From positions 833,490-897,489 of the forward strand of contig NZ_LMIW01000001.1 in assembly GCF_001429185.1 (NCBI RefSeq): DNA of 64,000 bases. The letters are read 5' to 3'. Position numbers and translations under genes: made by a program. Below, one piece after another: positions 41,658-50,266 of the stretch. Under the pieces are notes generated by a model, which ran no database searches, was not told the origin of the DNA, and saw only the letters and a list, made by a program, of their open reading frames with translations. Source of the stretch: Terrabacter sp. Root85 (GTDB taxonomy: Bacteria > Actinomycetota > Actinomycetes > Actinomycetales > Dermatophilaceae). Position 1 is the stretch's first letter, and every line of letters begins with the position of its first letter.

Positions 41658-42866
41658 GTGACCGACGCCTCCCAGCCGCCCGCCGTGACCTCGCCCGAGA
41701 CCTCGCCCGAGACCCCGCCCGAGACCCCGCCCGTGACCCTGCTGACCGACGGCGTCGTGACCCTGCGCGCCCACTCGGTCGACGACGCCGACGCGATCGT
41801 CGACCAGAGCCGCGACCCGGAGAGCCTGCGGTGGACGACCGTCCCGAGGCCCTACGCGCGCGAGGACGCGCTCGGCTGGGTCGAGCACAACCTCAGCGCC
41901 TGGGGCGAGCCCCGGGGCACGCGGTCGTGGGCCATCGCGTGGACCGACGCGACGGGCACGCCCCGCTACGCCGGGACCATCGACCTGCGCCCCGGCGCCG
42001 CGCCGTCGGCCGGAGAGCTCGGCTTCGGGCTGCACCCGGACGCCCGCGGCCACGGGCTCATGTCACGCGCCGTCCGGCTCGTCGTCGCGCACGCCTTCGC
42101 GACGCCGGTCTGGGGCGCACCGGTGACCCGTGTCCACTGGCGCGCCGTCGTCGGCAACTGGGGCTCGCGGCGGACCGCGTGGTCCACGGGCTTCACCTTC
42201 CACGGCACGCTCCCGGGCAGCCACCCCGACCCCGAGGGCGGCACCGAGGCGCTCGACACGTGGACCGCCAGCATCACCCCGGGCGTCCCGCTCGAGCCGC
42301 AGGCGCCGTGGTTCGCCGCGGTGCAGATCGACGGCGAGCGCGTCCGGCTGCGGCCCTGGCGGGCCGAGGACGTCGACGCGATCGAGCCGCGCGACGACCC
42401 CGGGCACTGGATGCCGTCCCGGTCGATCCTGCGACCCGAGACCTTCCCGGCGTGGCTGCGCACCCGGCAGGAGCGGATGTCCGAGGGCACGGCGGTCGAC
42501 TGGTGCGTCGCCGACCTCAGCACCGACCGCGCCCTGGGGAGCGTCACCGTCTTCAGCCGCGGCGGGGCCATCACCGACACGGCCGAGCTCGGCTACCAGT
42601 TCTTCCCGAGCGCCCGCGGCCGTGGCGCCGCCAAGGAGGCGGCCCGGCTCGCCGTCGACCACGCGCTGGCCCCGGCGAGCGAGGGCGGGCTCGGCGTGCG
42701 GCGCCTCGTCGCCGAGACGGCCGCCGACAACGAGGCGAGCAACGGCGTGCTCCGGTCCGTCGGCTTCGTGGAGTTCGGTCGCGAGCACGCGGTCGACCGC
42801 GTGGCGGACGGCGGCTGGGGCGACGGCCTGCACTGGGAGCTGCTGCCGCCCGGCTCGACCGACTGA
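41658..42866 (+). CDS. Protein with two GNAT (RimJ/RimL-type) acetyltransferase domains
   Basis: The 402-residue protein has two tandem RimL-like modules. The first (about residues 35-215) has GELGFGLHPDARGHGLMSRA and a ThrxxxNxxS-like NWGSRRTAWSTGF. The second (about residues 220-400) has AELGYQFFPSARGRGAAKEA and AADNEASNGVLRSVGF. The N-terminus holds a 12-bp tandem repeat coding SPETSPETPPETPP. GTG at 41658 follows CAGGCT by six bases. The acceptor is probably a protein N-terminus or an aminoglycoside-like amine, not known. Confidence 0.85.
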   Translation: MTDASQPPAVTSPETSPETPPETPPVTLLTDGVVTLRAHSVDDADAIVDQSRDPESLRWTTVPRPYAREDALGWVEHNLSAWGEPRGTRSWAIAWTDATGTPRYAGTIDLRPGAAPSAGELGFGLHPDARGHGLMSRAVRLVVAHAFATPVWGAPVTRVHWRAVVGNWGSRRTAWSTGFTFHGTLPGSHPDPEGGTEALDTWTASITPGVPLEPQAPWFAAVQIDGERVRLRPWRAEDVDAIEPRDDPGHWMPSRSILRPETFPAWLRTRQERMSEGTAVDWCVADLSTDRALGSVTVFSRGGAITDTAELGYQFFPSARGRGAAKEAARLAVDHALAPASEGGLGVRRLVAETAADNEASNGVLRSVGFVEFGREHAVDRVADGGWGDGLHWELLPPGSTD

Positions 42867-42995
42867 GGCCACACGCTGGACCGAGGTGCTCACCCTGGAC
42901 ACGGGCGCCCCTGTCGGCGGCCGTTCGGGTATGCCACGGTTGACGAAGCGCCGCCGGCCAGCCACCGGGCGGCGCGCCTGACGGAAGGACACGCG

Positions 42996-43550
42996 ATGAG
43001 ACTCGGGCACGAGCAGGAGCTCGACGCACCGCGGAGCGTGGTCTGGACGAACTTCATGGACCTGCGCCGGATCGGCCGCTGCTTCCCCGGTGCCGAGGTC
43101 ACCGAGGTCGACGGCGACGACTTCGTCGGCGAGATCACGGCCAAGCTCGGGCCGCTCTCGATGTACTTCGACGGCACCGGCTCGATGGTCGAGCGCGATG
43201 AGAAGGCCGGACGAGCCCGCCTCACGGCCACCGGGCAGGAGCGTCACGGCCTCGGCAAGGCGACCATCGACATCACGCTGACGCTGCACCAGGTGTTGGG
43301 CGACGACACCCGCACCCGCGCGCACCTCGTGACCGACCTCGTCTTCCTCGGCTTCCCGATGGACTTCGGCACCGGCCTCGTCCAGCGCGCCTCCGACCCG
43401 CTCATCGAGCGCTTCCTCACGTGCATGTCGGTGTCGGGGCCGGTCCCAGATGCCGACGCGGACGACGACAGCCCGCTCGACCTCGTCCGCTCGGCGACCG
43501 ACCTCTTCGGCTCCTTCCGGCGCGACCGCCGCGAGCGCAAGCGGCGATGA
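42996..43550 (+). CDS. SRPBCC / CoxG-like protein
   Basis: The 184-residue protein matches the carbon-monoxide-dehydrogenase subunit G (CoxG) type of SRPBCC fold: HEQELDAPRSVVWTNFMDLR, CFPGAEVTEVDGDDFVGEIT, KLGPLSMYFDGTGSMVERDE and the central MDFGTGLVQRASDPLIERFL. The basic tail FRRDRRERKRR is unusual. GGAAGGA lies eight bases before the ATG. Its stop overlaps the next start by ATGA, so the two proteins are made together. No CO dehydrogenase genes are near. Confidence 0.85.
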   Translation: MRLGHEQELDAPRSVVWTNFMDLRRIGRCFPGAEVTEVDGDDFVGEITAKLGPLSMYFDGTGSMVERDEKAGRARLTATGQERHGLGKATIDITLTLHQVLGDDTRTRAHLVTDLVFLGFPMDFGTGLVQRASDPLIERFLTCMSVSGPVPDADADDDSPLDLVRSATDLFGSFRRDRRERKRR

Positions 43551-44578
43551 GGGTCGCCGTCGTCGGCGCGAGCGGCTACATCGGGTCCCGGCTCGTCCCC
43601 GAGCTGCTCCGCCGCGGCCACGACGTCGTGGCCACCCACCACCGGAGCCCGGCCACGGCATACCCCTGGTCCGGCGACGTCGAGTGGCGGCGGGTCGACG
43701 TGCACGACGAGGACCGCGTTCTCGAGGCGCTCGAGGGCGTCGACGCCATCTGCTACCTCGTGCACGGCCTCGACGCGGACGACTTCATGCAGCGCGACCG
43801 CCAGGCCGCCGACAACGTCGCGTATGCCGCTGGCGTCGTCGGCGCGGGCCGCCTCGTCTACTTCTCCGGCATCGTGCCCGACCTGCCCGACGACGAGCTC
43901 TCGGACCACCTGCTCTCGCGGCTCGAGGTCGAGGAGATCCTCGCGACGGCCGACTGCCCCGTGCTGACCCTGCGCGCGTCGATGGTCGTCGGGGCCGGGT
44001 CGACGAGCTTCGAGGTGATGCGCCAGATGTCGACCCGGCTCGGGGTCGTGCAGACCGTGCCGGCGTGGATGGGCAGCTCGGTCATCCAGCCGGTGGCGGT
44101 CGCGGACGCCGTCTGGTTCCTCGCCGAGGCGCTCGAGCGACCCGACGTGACGGGACACCTCGACGTCGTCGGGCCCGACCGGCTCAGCTACGTCTCGCTC
44201 CTGCGGACGTATGCCGCCCGCGCCCGACTGCTGCGCGTGCAGGTCCCCGTGTGGCTGGCCCCCGTCGAGACGGTCGCGCGCGTGGCCGGGGCCCTCGTCG
44301 ACGTGCCGAACGGGACGGTGGAGTCGCTCATCCCGAGCCTCGGGCACGACATGGTCGGTGAGCGCGACGCCGCCGACGTGTTCGGCGAGCCGCCGGGTGG
44401 ACGGCTCGGCGTCTCCGACGCGGTGACCCGGTCGCTCGCGACGACGCGGGCCGGAGACGGGGCCCCCGACGGGGCCGCGGTCGACGGCGACCCCCAGGCG
44501 CCGTCGGCCGGTGACCCGACGTGGTCCCGCCACCGGTCGGTCCTCGACTGGGCGTGGTCGACCGCCCGCGGGCGCTAA
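43547..44578 (+). CDS. NAD(P)-binding Rossmann protein (SDR-extended/NmrA-like)
   Basis: The 343-residue protein has the N-terminal nucleotide motif VAVVGASGYIGSRLVPELL, then ICYLVHGLDADDF, VYFSGIVPD and LTLRASMVVGAGSTSFEVMR. It is similar to NAD-dependent epimerase-like proteins that often carry a DUF2867 domain elsewhere. The C-terminal 70 residues are low-complexity. Translation is coupled to the CoxG-like gene. It converges with the SDR gene, overlapping its end by four bases. Confidence 0.85.
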   Translation: MRVAVVGASGYIGSRLVPELLRRGHDVVATHHRSPATAYPWSGDVEWRRVDVHDEDRVLEALEGVDAICYLVHGLDADDFMQRDRQAADNVAYAAGVVGAGRLVYFSGIVPDLPDDELSDHLLSRLEVEEILATADCPVLTLRASMVVGAGSTSFEVMRQMSTRLGVVQTVPAWMGSSVIQPVAVADAVWFLAEALERPDVTGHLDVVGPDRLSYVSLLRTYAARARLLRVQVPVWLAPVETVARVAGALVDVPNGTVESLIPSLGHDMVGERDAADVFGEPPGGRLGVSDAVTRSLATTRAGDGAPDGAAVDGDPQAPSAGDPTWSRHRSVLDWAWSTARGR

Positions 44579-45327
44579 CGGGCGATGTAACCGCCGTCGA
44601 TGTAGAGCTCGAGGCCGGTGACGAAGGCCGCGTCGTCGCTGACGAGGTAGGCCACGCCGGCCGCGATCTCGTCGGGCCGACCGAGTCGACCCATCGGGGT
44701 CAGGTCGATCATCGCCTGCTCGAACGGGGTGCCCCGCGCGCCGTCGAGGATCGGGGTGTCGATGAAGCCGGGGTGGATCGAGTTGACCCGCACGCCATCC
44801 GTGGCCCAGTGCAGGGCGACGTTCTTCGTCAGCGTCCGGACCGCACCCTTGGCCGCGTGGTAGGCGGGCGAGGTGCCGAAGCCGCCGCTCGTGCCGAAGA
44901 TCGAGCTGATGTTGACGACCGTGCCGTGGCCCGAGGCCTTGAGGTGCGCGGCGGCGGTCTTCATGCCGAGGAAGACCCCGGTCTGGTCGATGGCGATGGT
45001 GCGCTCCCAGTCGGCGAGGCTCGTCTCCTCGATGGGGGCGAGGTCACCCATCCCGGCGTTGTTGACGAGGATGTCGAGCGACCCGAACGCCTCGACCGCC
45101 CGGGCGACGGCGGCCTCCCAGTCGGCCTCGCTCGTGACGTCGTGCCGGAGGAACTCGGTTCTGGCACCGGAGGCCGTGAGCTCCTCGGTCGTCGTGGCCC
45201 CGAGCGCCTCGTTGACGTCGGTCAGCAGGACCGCTGCGCCCTCGTCGGCGAGCCGCCGCGCCGTGGCCTTGCCGATGCCGCTCGCCGCGCCCGTCACCAG
45301 TGCCACGCGTCCGTCGAGTCGCTTCAT
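44575..45327 (-). CDS. Short-chain dehydrogenase/reductase (SDR)
   Basis: The 250-residue classical SDR has cofactor motif VTGAASGIGKATARRL, DVNEALG for cofactor choice (Asp favours NAD), LVNNAGMGDLAPI, catalytic Ser in NISSIFG, Tyr and Lys in SPAYHAAKGAV, and IDGGYIAR at the end. It resembles 3-alpha/20-beta-hydroxysteroid dehydrogenases and glucose dehydrogenases, but the substrate is unknown. The ATG at 45327 has GGAG nine bases before it. Confidence 0.92.
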   Translation of the reverse strand: MKRLDGRVALVTGAASGIGKATARRLADEGAAVLLTDVNEALGATTTEELTASGARTEFLRHDVTSEADWEAAVARAVEAFGSLDILVNNAGMGDLAPIEETSLADWERTIAIDQTGVFLGMKTAAAHLKASGHGTVVNISSIFGTSGGFGTSPAYHAAKGAVRTLTKNVALHWATDGVRVNSIHPGFIDTPILDGARGTPFEQAMIDLTPMGRLGRPDEIAAGVAYLVSDDAAFVTGLELYIDGGYIAR

Positions 45328-45627
45328 GGTGATCACTCCAGTTCAGTTGTGGGGCAGGCGCTCCGCCTTCCCCTCCAGTCTCTGCCGGTGGCGCGGGGGA
45401 CGCAGTTCCCCACGTCACAGATCGGCCCACGTGACCGACGAGACACGGGCCTGGGGACGATCCTGACCAATGCCGACATGTCGGTCAGAGGGATCGGGAG
45501 GCCTGCGAATCAGGGTCGATCGGGGTCGATTTCGGGGTCGACCCCGGTTGCGGGAGACAGGCGCCGGGTATGACTGTGGATGCAGTGAGCCGACGAGGGT
45601 CGGACCAGTGCGAGATGAGGAGACACC
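45328..45627. promoter_or_regulatory. 300-bp intergenic region with two perfect palindromes
   Basis: No gene is evident. CCGACATGTCGG (45473-45484) and CGGGGTCGACCCCG (45533-45546) are perfect palindromes 12 and 14 bp long. GGGTCGA occurs three times between 45513 and 45541. The region separates the divergent SDR and Rv0909-like genes. These look like binding sites for dimeric repressors, for example TetR-type, but none is encoded adjacent. Confidence 0.45.
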
Positions 45628-45993
45628 GTGTCATTCGGTGAGCAGCTGAAGAGCAATGCGGACGAGGTCCACCTGCAGGAGAAGGCCAAGGACTTCGGCG
45701 ACGCAGTCGTCGAGATGGCCAAGGCCGCGATGTCGGTTGCCGCGAGCTACGCGCACGACAACCGGGGCAAGGTCGACGGGGCCCTCGACAAGGCCGAGGC
45801 CAAGATCGACGAGAAGACCGGCGGCAAGCACGCCGACACCGTGACCAAGGTCCGTGCCTCGGTCGACAAGGGCATCGACAAGATCGTCGAGCATCACGAC
45901 CAGGCGGCTCCTCCCACCCCCGCCGCCTCCGCCGTGCCCGACGACAAGCACAGTGCCTTCGACGAGGACACCCCCGCCGGCAACCCCACCTGA
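45628..45993 (+). CDS. Rv0909/MT0933-like antitoxin-family protein
   Basis: The 121-residue charged helical protein contains the MT0933-type pattern twice: RGKVDGALDKAEAKIDEKTGGKHADTV in outline (about residues 45-72), then VDKGIDKIVEHH. The tail is acidic and disordered. The family was named from the mycobacterial Rv0909-Rv0910 toxin-antitoxin pair. The toxin partner in that pair is an SRPBCC protein; here no such gene adjoins, although a CoxG-type SRPBCC gene lies 2 kb upstream. GAGGAG precedes the GTG. Confidence 0.75.
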   Translation: MSFGEQLKSNADEVHLQEKAKDFGDAVVEMAKAAMSVAASYAHDNRGKVDGALDKAEAKIDEKTGGKHADTVTKVRASVDKGIDKIVEHHDQAAPPTPAASAVPDDKHSAFDEDTPAGNPT

Positions 45994-46010
45994 GCCGGCA
46001 CCTCCCAGGG

Positions 46011-46045
46011 CCGTATGCCGCCGAAACCCCCTCGGCGGCATACGG
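46011..46045. terminator. Bidirectional terminator built from two GTATGCCG octamers
   Basis: A perfect 14-bp stem (CCGTATGCCGCCGA at 46011-46024, TCGGCGGCATACGG at 46032-46045) encloses a seven-base loop. It lies between the convergent Rv0909-like and DUF4097 genes. Each arm contains the octamer over-represented throughout the window. Confidence 0.7.
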
Positions 46046-46077
46046 CTTCGTCGTGTGCGGGTGCCGTGTCGGCCGCG

Positions 46078-47010
46078 TCAGCGTTGGTCGACGGAGATGT
46101 CGCCGGACCCGGTCCTGATTCGCAGCGTCGAGGTGCTGCCCGGGTTGGTCGGCACGCTCACCTCCGCGTCGCCGGACCCCGTCTCGGTGTCCACGGCATA
46201 GACGGTGTCCTGCGGCAGGCGCACCGAGACCTCGCCCGAGCCCGTCCTGACCGACACCGGCGAGGCCGCGGTCGCGAGCTCGACGTCGATGTCGCCGCTG
46301 CCCGCCTCGGCCGTGACCTGGTCGGCGCTCAGGTTTGCCGTCGCGATGTCCCCGGAGCCCGCCTTGAGCGTGACGTCGCCGAGGGAACCGGTCAGCGTGA
46401 TGTCGCCGGACCCGGTGTCGACCGTGACGTCGGCCGCGTCAGGGACGATGACGACGTAGTCCACCGAGCACCAGGCGACGAAGCCGTGGCACTCCGCGTC
46501 GACGGTGAGCGTCGACCCGGTCCACTCCTCTCGCGGCGTCGGCTCGCTCGATCCCGGACCCCACGACACGTGCCGGCCGACCTGCACCGTGCCCGCCCTG
46601 CCGCCGCCCTGGACCTCGATGTCGCCCGCCCCACCCTTGATCGTCAGGGCGCCGGCGGGTCGCTCGTAGGTCTGGTGCTGGTCTGCGCTGCGCCAGAGAC
46701 CGCCGGTGGCCGCGCCCCACGTCGTGGCACCGGCGGCGCTCGCGAGGACGAGGGTCGCCCCGAGCCCGGCGAGGAGCCACCAGGGGCGTGCCGTCGGGGT
46801 GGCGGGTCCGTCGCCGCTGCCGTGCGACCCGGCGGCCGGACCGACGGACGGCTCGGTCGTCAGGGTCGGGCGCAGCCAGGAGTCGCCGTAGGGCTCGGCG
46901 CCGCGCAGCGAGTCGCCGTGCACACGGTCGTCGGGGACGGACGTCGGCTGGCTCGTCGGCCGGTTCGGCGGCGGGTTCGTCGGCGGGTTCGTCGGTTCGT
47001 GCATGGACAT
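46078..47010 (-). CDS. DUF4097 beta-helix membrane protein
   Basis: The 310-residue protein has a Pro/Thr-rich cytoplasmic N-terminus, one membrane helix (WWLLAGLGATLVLASAAG, about residue 85) and an external right-handed beta-repeat domain. The repeat is marked by six GSGD/E turns: GSGDITL, GSGDIAT, GSGDIDV, GSGEVSV, GSGDAEV and GSGDISV, about 22 residues apart. This is typical of DUF4097, often linked to LiaFSR-like envelope-stress systems. It lies ten bases downstream of a LuxR-type response regulator, so it is likely co-transcribed with the two-component genes. Confidence 0.85.
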   Translation of the reverse strand: MSMHEPTNPPTNPPPNRPTSQPTSVPDDRVHGDSLRGAEPYGDSWLRPTLTTEPSVGPAAGSHGSGDGPATPTARPWWLLAGLGATLVLASAAGATTWGAATGGLWRSADQHQTYERPAGALTIKGGAGDIEVQGGGRAGTVQVGRHVSWGPGSSEPTPREEWTGSTLTVDAECHGFVAWCSVDYVVIVPDAADVTVDTGSGDITLTGSLGDVTLKAGSGDIATANLSADQVTAEAGSGDIDVELATAASPVSVRTGSGEVSVRLPQDTVYAVDTETGSGDAEVSVPTNPGSTSTLRIRTGSGDISVDQR

Positions 47011-47020
47011 GGTGGATCCC

Positions 47021-47662
47021 CTATTCCGAGAGGTACTGGAGCACGGCCAGGACGCGGCGGTGGTCGCCCGCCGTCGTCGGCATGTCGAGCTTGGTGAAGA
47101 TGGCGTTGACGTGCTTGGCGATCGCGCTCTCGCTGACCTGCAGGGCGCGGGCGATGCCGGTGTTGGAGCGGCCCTCGGCCATGAGCGAGAGCGTCTCGCG
47201 CTCCCGGTCGGTGAGTCGCTGCAAGGGACTCTTGTCGCGTCGCAGCAGCAGCTGGGCGACGACCTCGGGGTCGAGCGCGGTGCCGCCGTCCGCGACGCGG
47301 CGCAGCGAGTCGACGAACTCGTCGACGTCGGCGACGCGGTCCTTGAGGAGGTAGCCGACGGCGGAGGTGGTGCTGGCGAGGAGGTCGGCGGCATACCGCT
47401 CCTCGACGTACTGGCTGAGGATGAGCAGCGCGACCTCCGGCCACTGCGCGCGGATGACGAGCGCTGCGCGCAGCCCCTCGTCGGTGTGGCTCGGCGGCAT
47501 CCGCACGTCGAGCAGGGCGAGGTCGGGTCGGTGCCGCTCCACGGCGGCGAGGGCGGCCTCGGCGTCACCGACGGCCTCGACGACCTCGATGCCGTTGGCG
47601 GCGAGCAGCCGGATCAGCCCGTCCCGCAGCAGGATCGAGTCCTCGGCGATCACGACCCGCAT
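47021..47662 (-). CDS. NarL/LuxR-family response regulator
   Basis: The 213-residue protein has a receiver domain (VVIAEDSILLRDGLIRLL with the acidic pocket, LALLDVRMPP with the phospho-acceptor Asp near residue 53, YLLKDRV with the conserved Lys). A LuxR HTH follows (LTDRERETLSLMAEGRSNTG, VSESAIAKHVNAIFTKL). Its start overlaps the kinase stop by 13 bases. It probably controls this operon, including DUF4097. Confidence 0.92.
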   Translation of the reverse strand: MRVVIAEDSILLRDGLIRLLAANGIEVVEAVGDAEAALAAVERHRPDLALLDVRMPPSHTDEGLRAALVIRAQWPEVALLILSQYVEERYAADLLASTTSAVGYLLKDRVADVDEFVDSLRRVADGGTALDPEVVAQLLLRRDKSPLQRLTDRERETLSLMAEGRSNTGIARALQVSESAIAKHVNAIFTKLDMPTTAGDHRRVLAVLQYLSE

Positions 47663-48897
47663 GGCATCTCCGCCCTGAGCACGGTGGGACCGCCCGGCGG
47701 GCTGGTCACGGTGAGGGTGCCGTCGACTGACGCGACCCGGTGGGACAGCCCCGTGAGCCCGGAGCCCCCGCCGGTGGCCGCGCCACCCTGGCCGTCGTCG
47801 CCGACCTCGACGACGAGACGGTGGGCGTCCGAGGTGACCCGGACCGTGGCCCGCGTGGCACCGGAGTGCTTCGCGACGTTGGTCAAGGCCTCCGACACGA
47901 CGAAGTAGGCGACGGCCTCGAGCGTGCGCGGCGGACGCTGGGCCAGGAGCACGTGCAGGCTCGTCGGCACCGGCGCGCGGGCGACGATCCCCGACAGGGC
48001 CGCGTCGAGCCCTCGCTCGTCGAGCACCGCGGGGTGCAGGCCGCGGACGAAGCCGCGCAGCTCGGCCAGTGCCTGCTTCGCCTCGTCGTGCGCCTCCTCG
48101 ATGGCCCGCCGCGTCTCGGGCGGCGCGTCGGGCGCCAGCGCCGAGCGGGCCATCCCGAGGTTGAGGGCGAGCGAGGTGAGGCGCTGCTGGGCGCCGTCGT
48201 GGAGGTCGCGCTCGATCCGGCGGCGCTCGGCGTCGGCGGCGTCGATCACCCCGGCACGCGTCTGCTCGAGCGCAGTGACCCGCGGCGAGAGCTGCTCGCC
48301 ACGCGTCTCGCCGAGCATCGGCCGGAGGATCGCGAGGTCGAGCGCGCCGAGCCGGCGGGCCGCGTGCGGGGCGAGGACGATGAGACCGAAGCCGACGGCG
48401 GTCGAGACCCAGATGCGGCCGACCCCCTGGAGGAGGCCACCGGAGAGGGCGAGCACCTCGGGGCTGATCCGGGCCCAGAGCGGCGACGTCACGAGGACGA
48501 GGCCGCCGCCCCAGCAGGACGCGACGACCGCGGCCGAGGCCGCGAGCAGCGTGGGACCGACGAACGCGTGGTACGCCAGCTGCCGCCACGTCGACGCACG
48601 CCCCAGCCGGGCCAGCCAGCCGCGCCATCCCGGTTCGACGGGGTCGGCCGGCGCGTGGACGACGACACCGAGCAGCGCCGCGGCCCGCGCGCGGTGCCAG
48701 CGGCTCAGCCCCTCCGACACGAGCAGGAGGAGGGCGACGAACGCGACGCCGACGACGACGACGAGCAGTCCCGTCGCGAGGCCCGCGAGCGTCCACACCA
48801 CCGGAGCCGCCAGGGCACCGACGACCCCGCCGAGCACGACGTATGCCGTGTGGCGGGGTGCGAGGCGCCGCCCGACGCGGGCACGGATCGTGGTCAC
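47650..48897 (-). CDS. Sensor histidine kinase (HisKA_3 type)
   Basis: The 415-residue membrane kinase has two N-terminal hydrophobic pairs (about residues 15-65 and 110-190). The dimerisation/phospho-acceptor motif is ERRRIERDLHDGAQQRL. The ATPase domain has N-box VVSEALTNVAKHSGAT, G1 EVGDDGQGG and G2 GSGLTGLSHRVAS. The amount of extracytoplasmic sequence is small, suggesting intramembrane sensing of envelope stress. The GTG start follows TACCGT by six bases, consistent with a leaderless operon head. Confidence 0.92.
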   Translation of the reverse strand: MTTIRARVGRRLAPRHTAYVVLGGVVGALAAPVVWTLAGLATGLLVVVVGVAFVALLLLVSEGLSRWHRARAAALLGVVVHAPADPVEPGWRGWLARLGRASTWRQLAYHAFVGPTLLAASAAVVASCWGGGLVLVTSPLWARISPEVLALSGGLLQGVGRIWVSTAVGFGLIVLAPHAARRLGALDLAILRPMLGETRGEQLSPRVTALEQTRAGVIDAADAERRRIERDLHDGAQQRLTSLALNLGMARSALAPDAPPETRRAIEEAHDEAKQALAELRGFVRGLHPAVLDERGLDAALSGIVARAPVPTSLHVLLAQRPPRTLEAVAYFVVSEALTNVAKHSGATRATVRVTSDAHRLVVEVGDDGQGGAATGGGSGLTGLSHRVASVDGTLTVTSPPGGPTVLRAEMPCGS

Positions 48898-48903
48898 GCG
48901 ACC

Positions 48904-48909
48904 ACGGTA
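48904..48909 (-). promoter_or_regulatory. -10 hexamer of leaderless promoter (kinase operon)
   Basis: TACCGT on the minus strand lies exactly six bases before the GTG of the histidine-kinase gene. Confidence 0.5.
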
Positions 48910-49071
48910 GGGGTCGGCGGGCGCGCCGGACCATGACGTTGATGACCGACCGGGGGTGGAGAAAAGTACAGGGCGGTCCGGTGTCGTAGGGGCTGCCACG
49001 GGGAAGCGGTGTCCACCATGCTGGGAGTGAGGCCGGGTCCGCCCGACGTCCACCCACCCTCGGAGGCCACC

Positions 49072-49506
49072 ATGACGCAGCAACCCGACCAGCCGATCCC
49101 CCCGGCACCGCGCGAGATCCCGGCCGGCTGGTATCCCGACCCGGAGGGCAAGCCCCAGTCGCGCTACTGGGACGGCGACTCGTGGACCGACCAGCTCGGC
49201 CCGCTGCTGCCGCCCGCCCCGGCTCAGCCCGTCCAGGCCGCACCGTCCCTCGCGGCGGCCTTCGCGCCCGTGGCTCTCGACGCTGAGGGCCTGCCCGTCA
49301 GCGACCGGTCGCGGCTCGCGGCGGCGCTGCTCTGCTTCTTCGTCGGCGTCCTCGGCGTGCACCGCTTCTACGTCGGCAAGGTCGGCACCGGCATCCTCCA
49401 GCTCGTCACCTTCGGTGGGCTCGGCATCTGGGCGCTCATCGACTTCATCCTCATCCTCGTGGGGACCTTCCGCGACAAGCAGGAGCGGCTGCTCGTCAAC
49501 TGGTGA
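49072..49506 (+). CDS. DUF2510-TM2 domain membrane protein
   Basis: The 144-residue protein has an N-terminal DUF2510 motif (PAGWYPDPEGKPQSRYWDGD, binding-type WYPDP...WDG) and a Pro/Ala linker. The C-terminal TM2 domain has two helices joined by the usual turn (LLCFFVGVLGVHRFYVGKVG, GLGIWALIDFILILVG). It diverges from the kinase operon. GGAGG lies six bases before the ATG. Its role is unknown in most bacteria. Confidence 0.88.
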   Translation: MTQQPDQPIPPAPREIPAGWYPDPEGKPQSRYWDGDSWTDQLGPLLPPAPAQPVQAAPSLAAAFAPVALDAEGLPVSDRSRLAAALLCFFVGVLGVHRFYVGKVGTGILQLVTFGGLGIWALIDFILILVGTFRDKQERLLVNW

Positions 49507-49659
49507 CCGCACGACATGCCACCAATGTGCTTCTGCGTCAATCGAATTGAAGGCGCCCGCTCAACGTCCGTTTTGCCCGCGTCAGCCCGGGTTTGGTCTA
49601 GGTAGATCGACTCAACCCGGCCGTCCGGCGTATCTTCCGGCGGTCCTGCTCCTTCTGAG

Positions 49660-49681
49660 GTCTCGACAGTTCGACCTCAAG
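49660..49681. promoter_or_regulatory. Inverted repeat upstream of the DoxX-like gene
   Basis: GAGGTC and GACCTC flank a ten-base centre containing TCGA on both sides. The site lies immediately upstream of the AAGGAG ribosome site and could be an operator or a translation-control hairpin. The surrounding 49507-49692 gap is less GC-rich than its neighbours and includes the near-palindrome TCAATCGAATTGA. Confidence 0.35.
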
Positions 49682-49692
49682 GAGCAACCACC

Positions 49693-50244
49693 ATGTCGCA
49701 GTTCGTCCTCGACCGTCCCGGAGAGCCCGGGGCCCACCGATCCATCTCGTCCAGCCGCCTCGGATCCCTCCGAGGGACCGTCACCGGCGCAGCCACCACG
49801 GCCGTGGACCGCCTCCAGGCGTTCCTCGTGGCCTACAGCCTCCAGGCCCTGCGGATCAGCCTCGGGCTGGTCTTCCTCGGCTTCGGTGTCATCAAGTTCG
49901 TCCCGGGCCTCAGCCCGGCCGAGGCCATCGCCTCGGCGACGATCGACCGTCTGACGTTCGGCCTCGTCTCCGGCCACACCGCGGTGCTGCTCACCGCCGT
50001 GACCGAGACCGTCATCGGGCTGACGCTCGTCACCGGCAAGTTCCTGCGCGTCGGCATCGTCGTCCTCGGCGGAGCGCTCATCGGGATCATGTCGCCGCTC
50101 GCCCTCTTCACGGCCGAGCTCTTCCCGCACGGCCCGACGCTCATGGGCCAGTACGTCCTCAAGGACATCGTCCTGGCCGCCTCGGCCCTCGTCGTCGCCG
50201 CCTACGCCCTCGGGGCCCGGCTGCACGCCGGCACGGACGACTGA
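49693..50244 (+). CDS. DoxX-like membrane protein
   Basis: The 183-residue protein has four or five hydrophobic helices. The first contains ALRISLGLVFLGFGVIKFVPG, followed by SPAEAIASATIDRLTFGLVS, then VTETVIGLTLVTGKFLRVGI and SPLALFTAELF. This matches DoxX/DUF417-type proteins of the membrane. AGGAG lies nine bases before the ATG. A strong hairpin follows the gene at 50267-50309. Confidence 0.78.
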   Translation: MSQFVLDRPGEPGAHRSISSSRLGSLRGTVTGAATTAVDRLQAFLVAYSLQALRISLGLVFLGFGVIKFVPGLSPAEAIASATIDRLTFGLVSGHTAVLLTAVTETVIGLTLVTGKFLRVGIVVLGGALIGIMSPLALFTAELFPHGPTLMGQYVLKDIVLAASALVVAAYALGARLHAGTDD

Positions 50245-50266
50245 CCGGAACCGCGATCACGCAGCC

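Noticed and set aside
42996-45993. CoxG-like SRPBCC protein and Rv0909-like protein as a toxin-antitoxin pair
   Set aside because: They are 2 kb apart, separated by a convergent SDR gene and a 300-bp regulatory gap. The CoxG-like protein is instead translationally coupled to a Rossmann protein.
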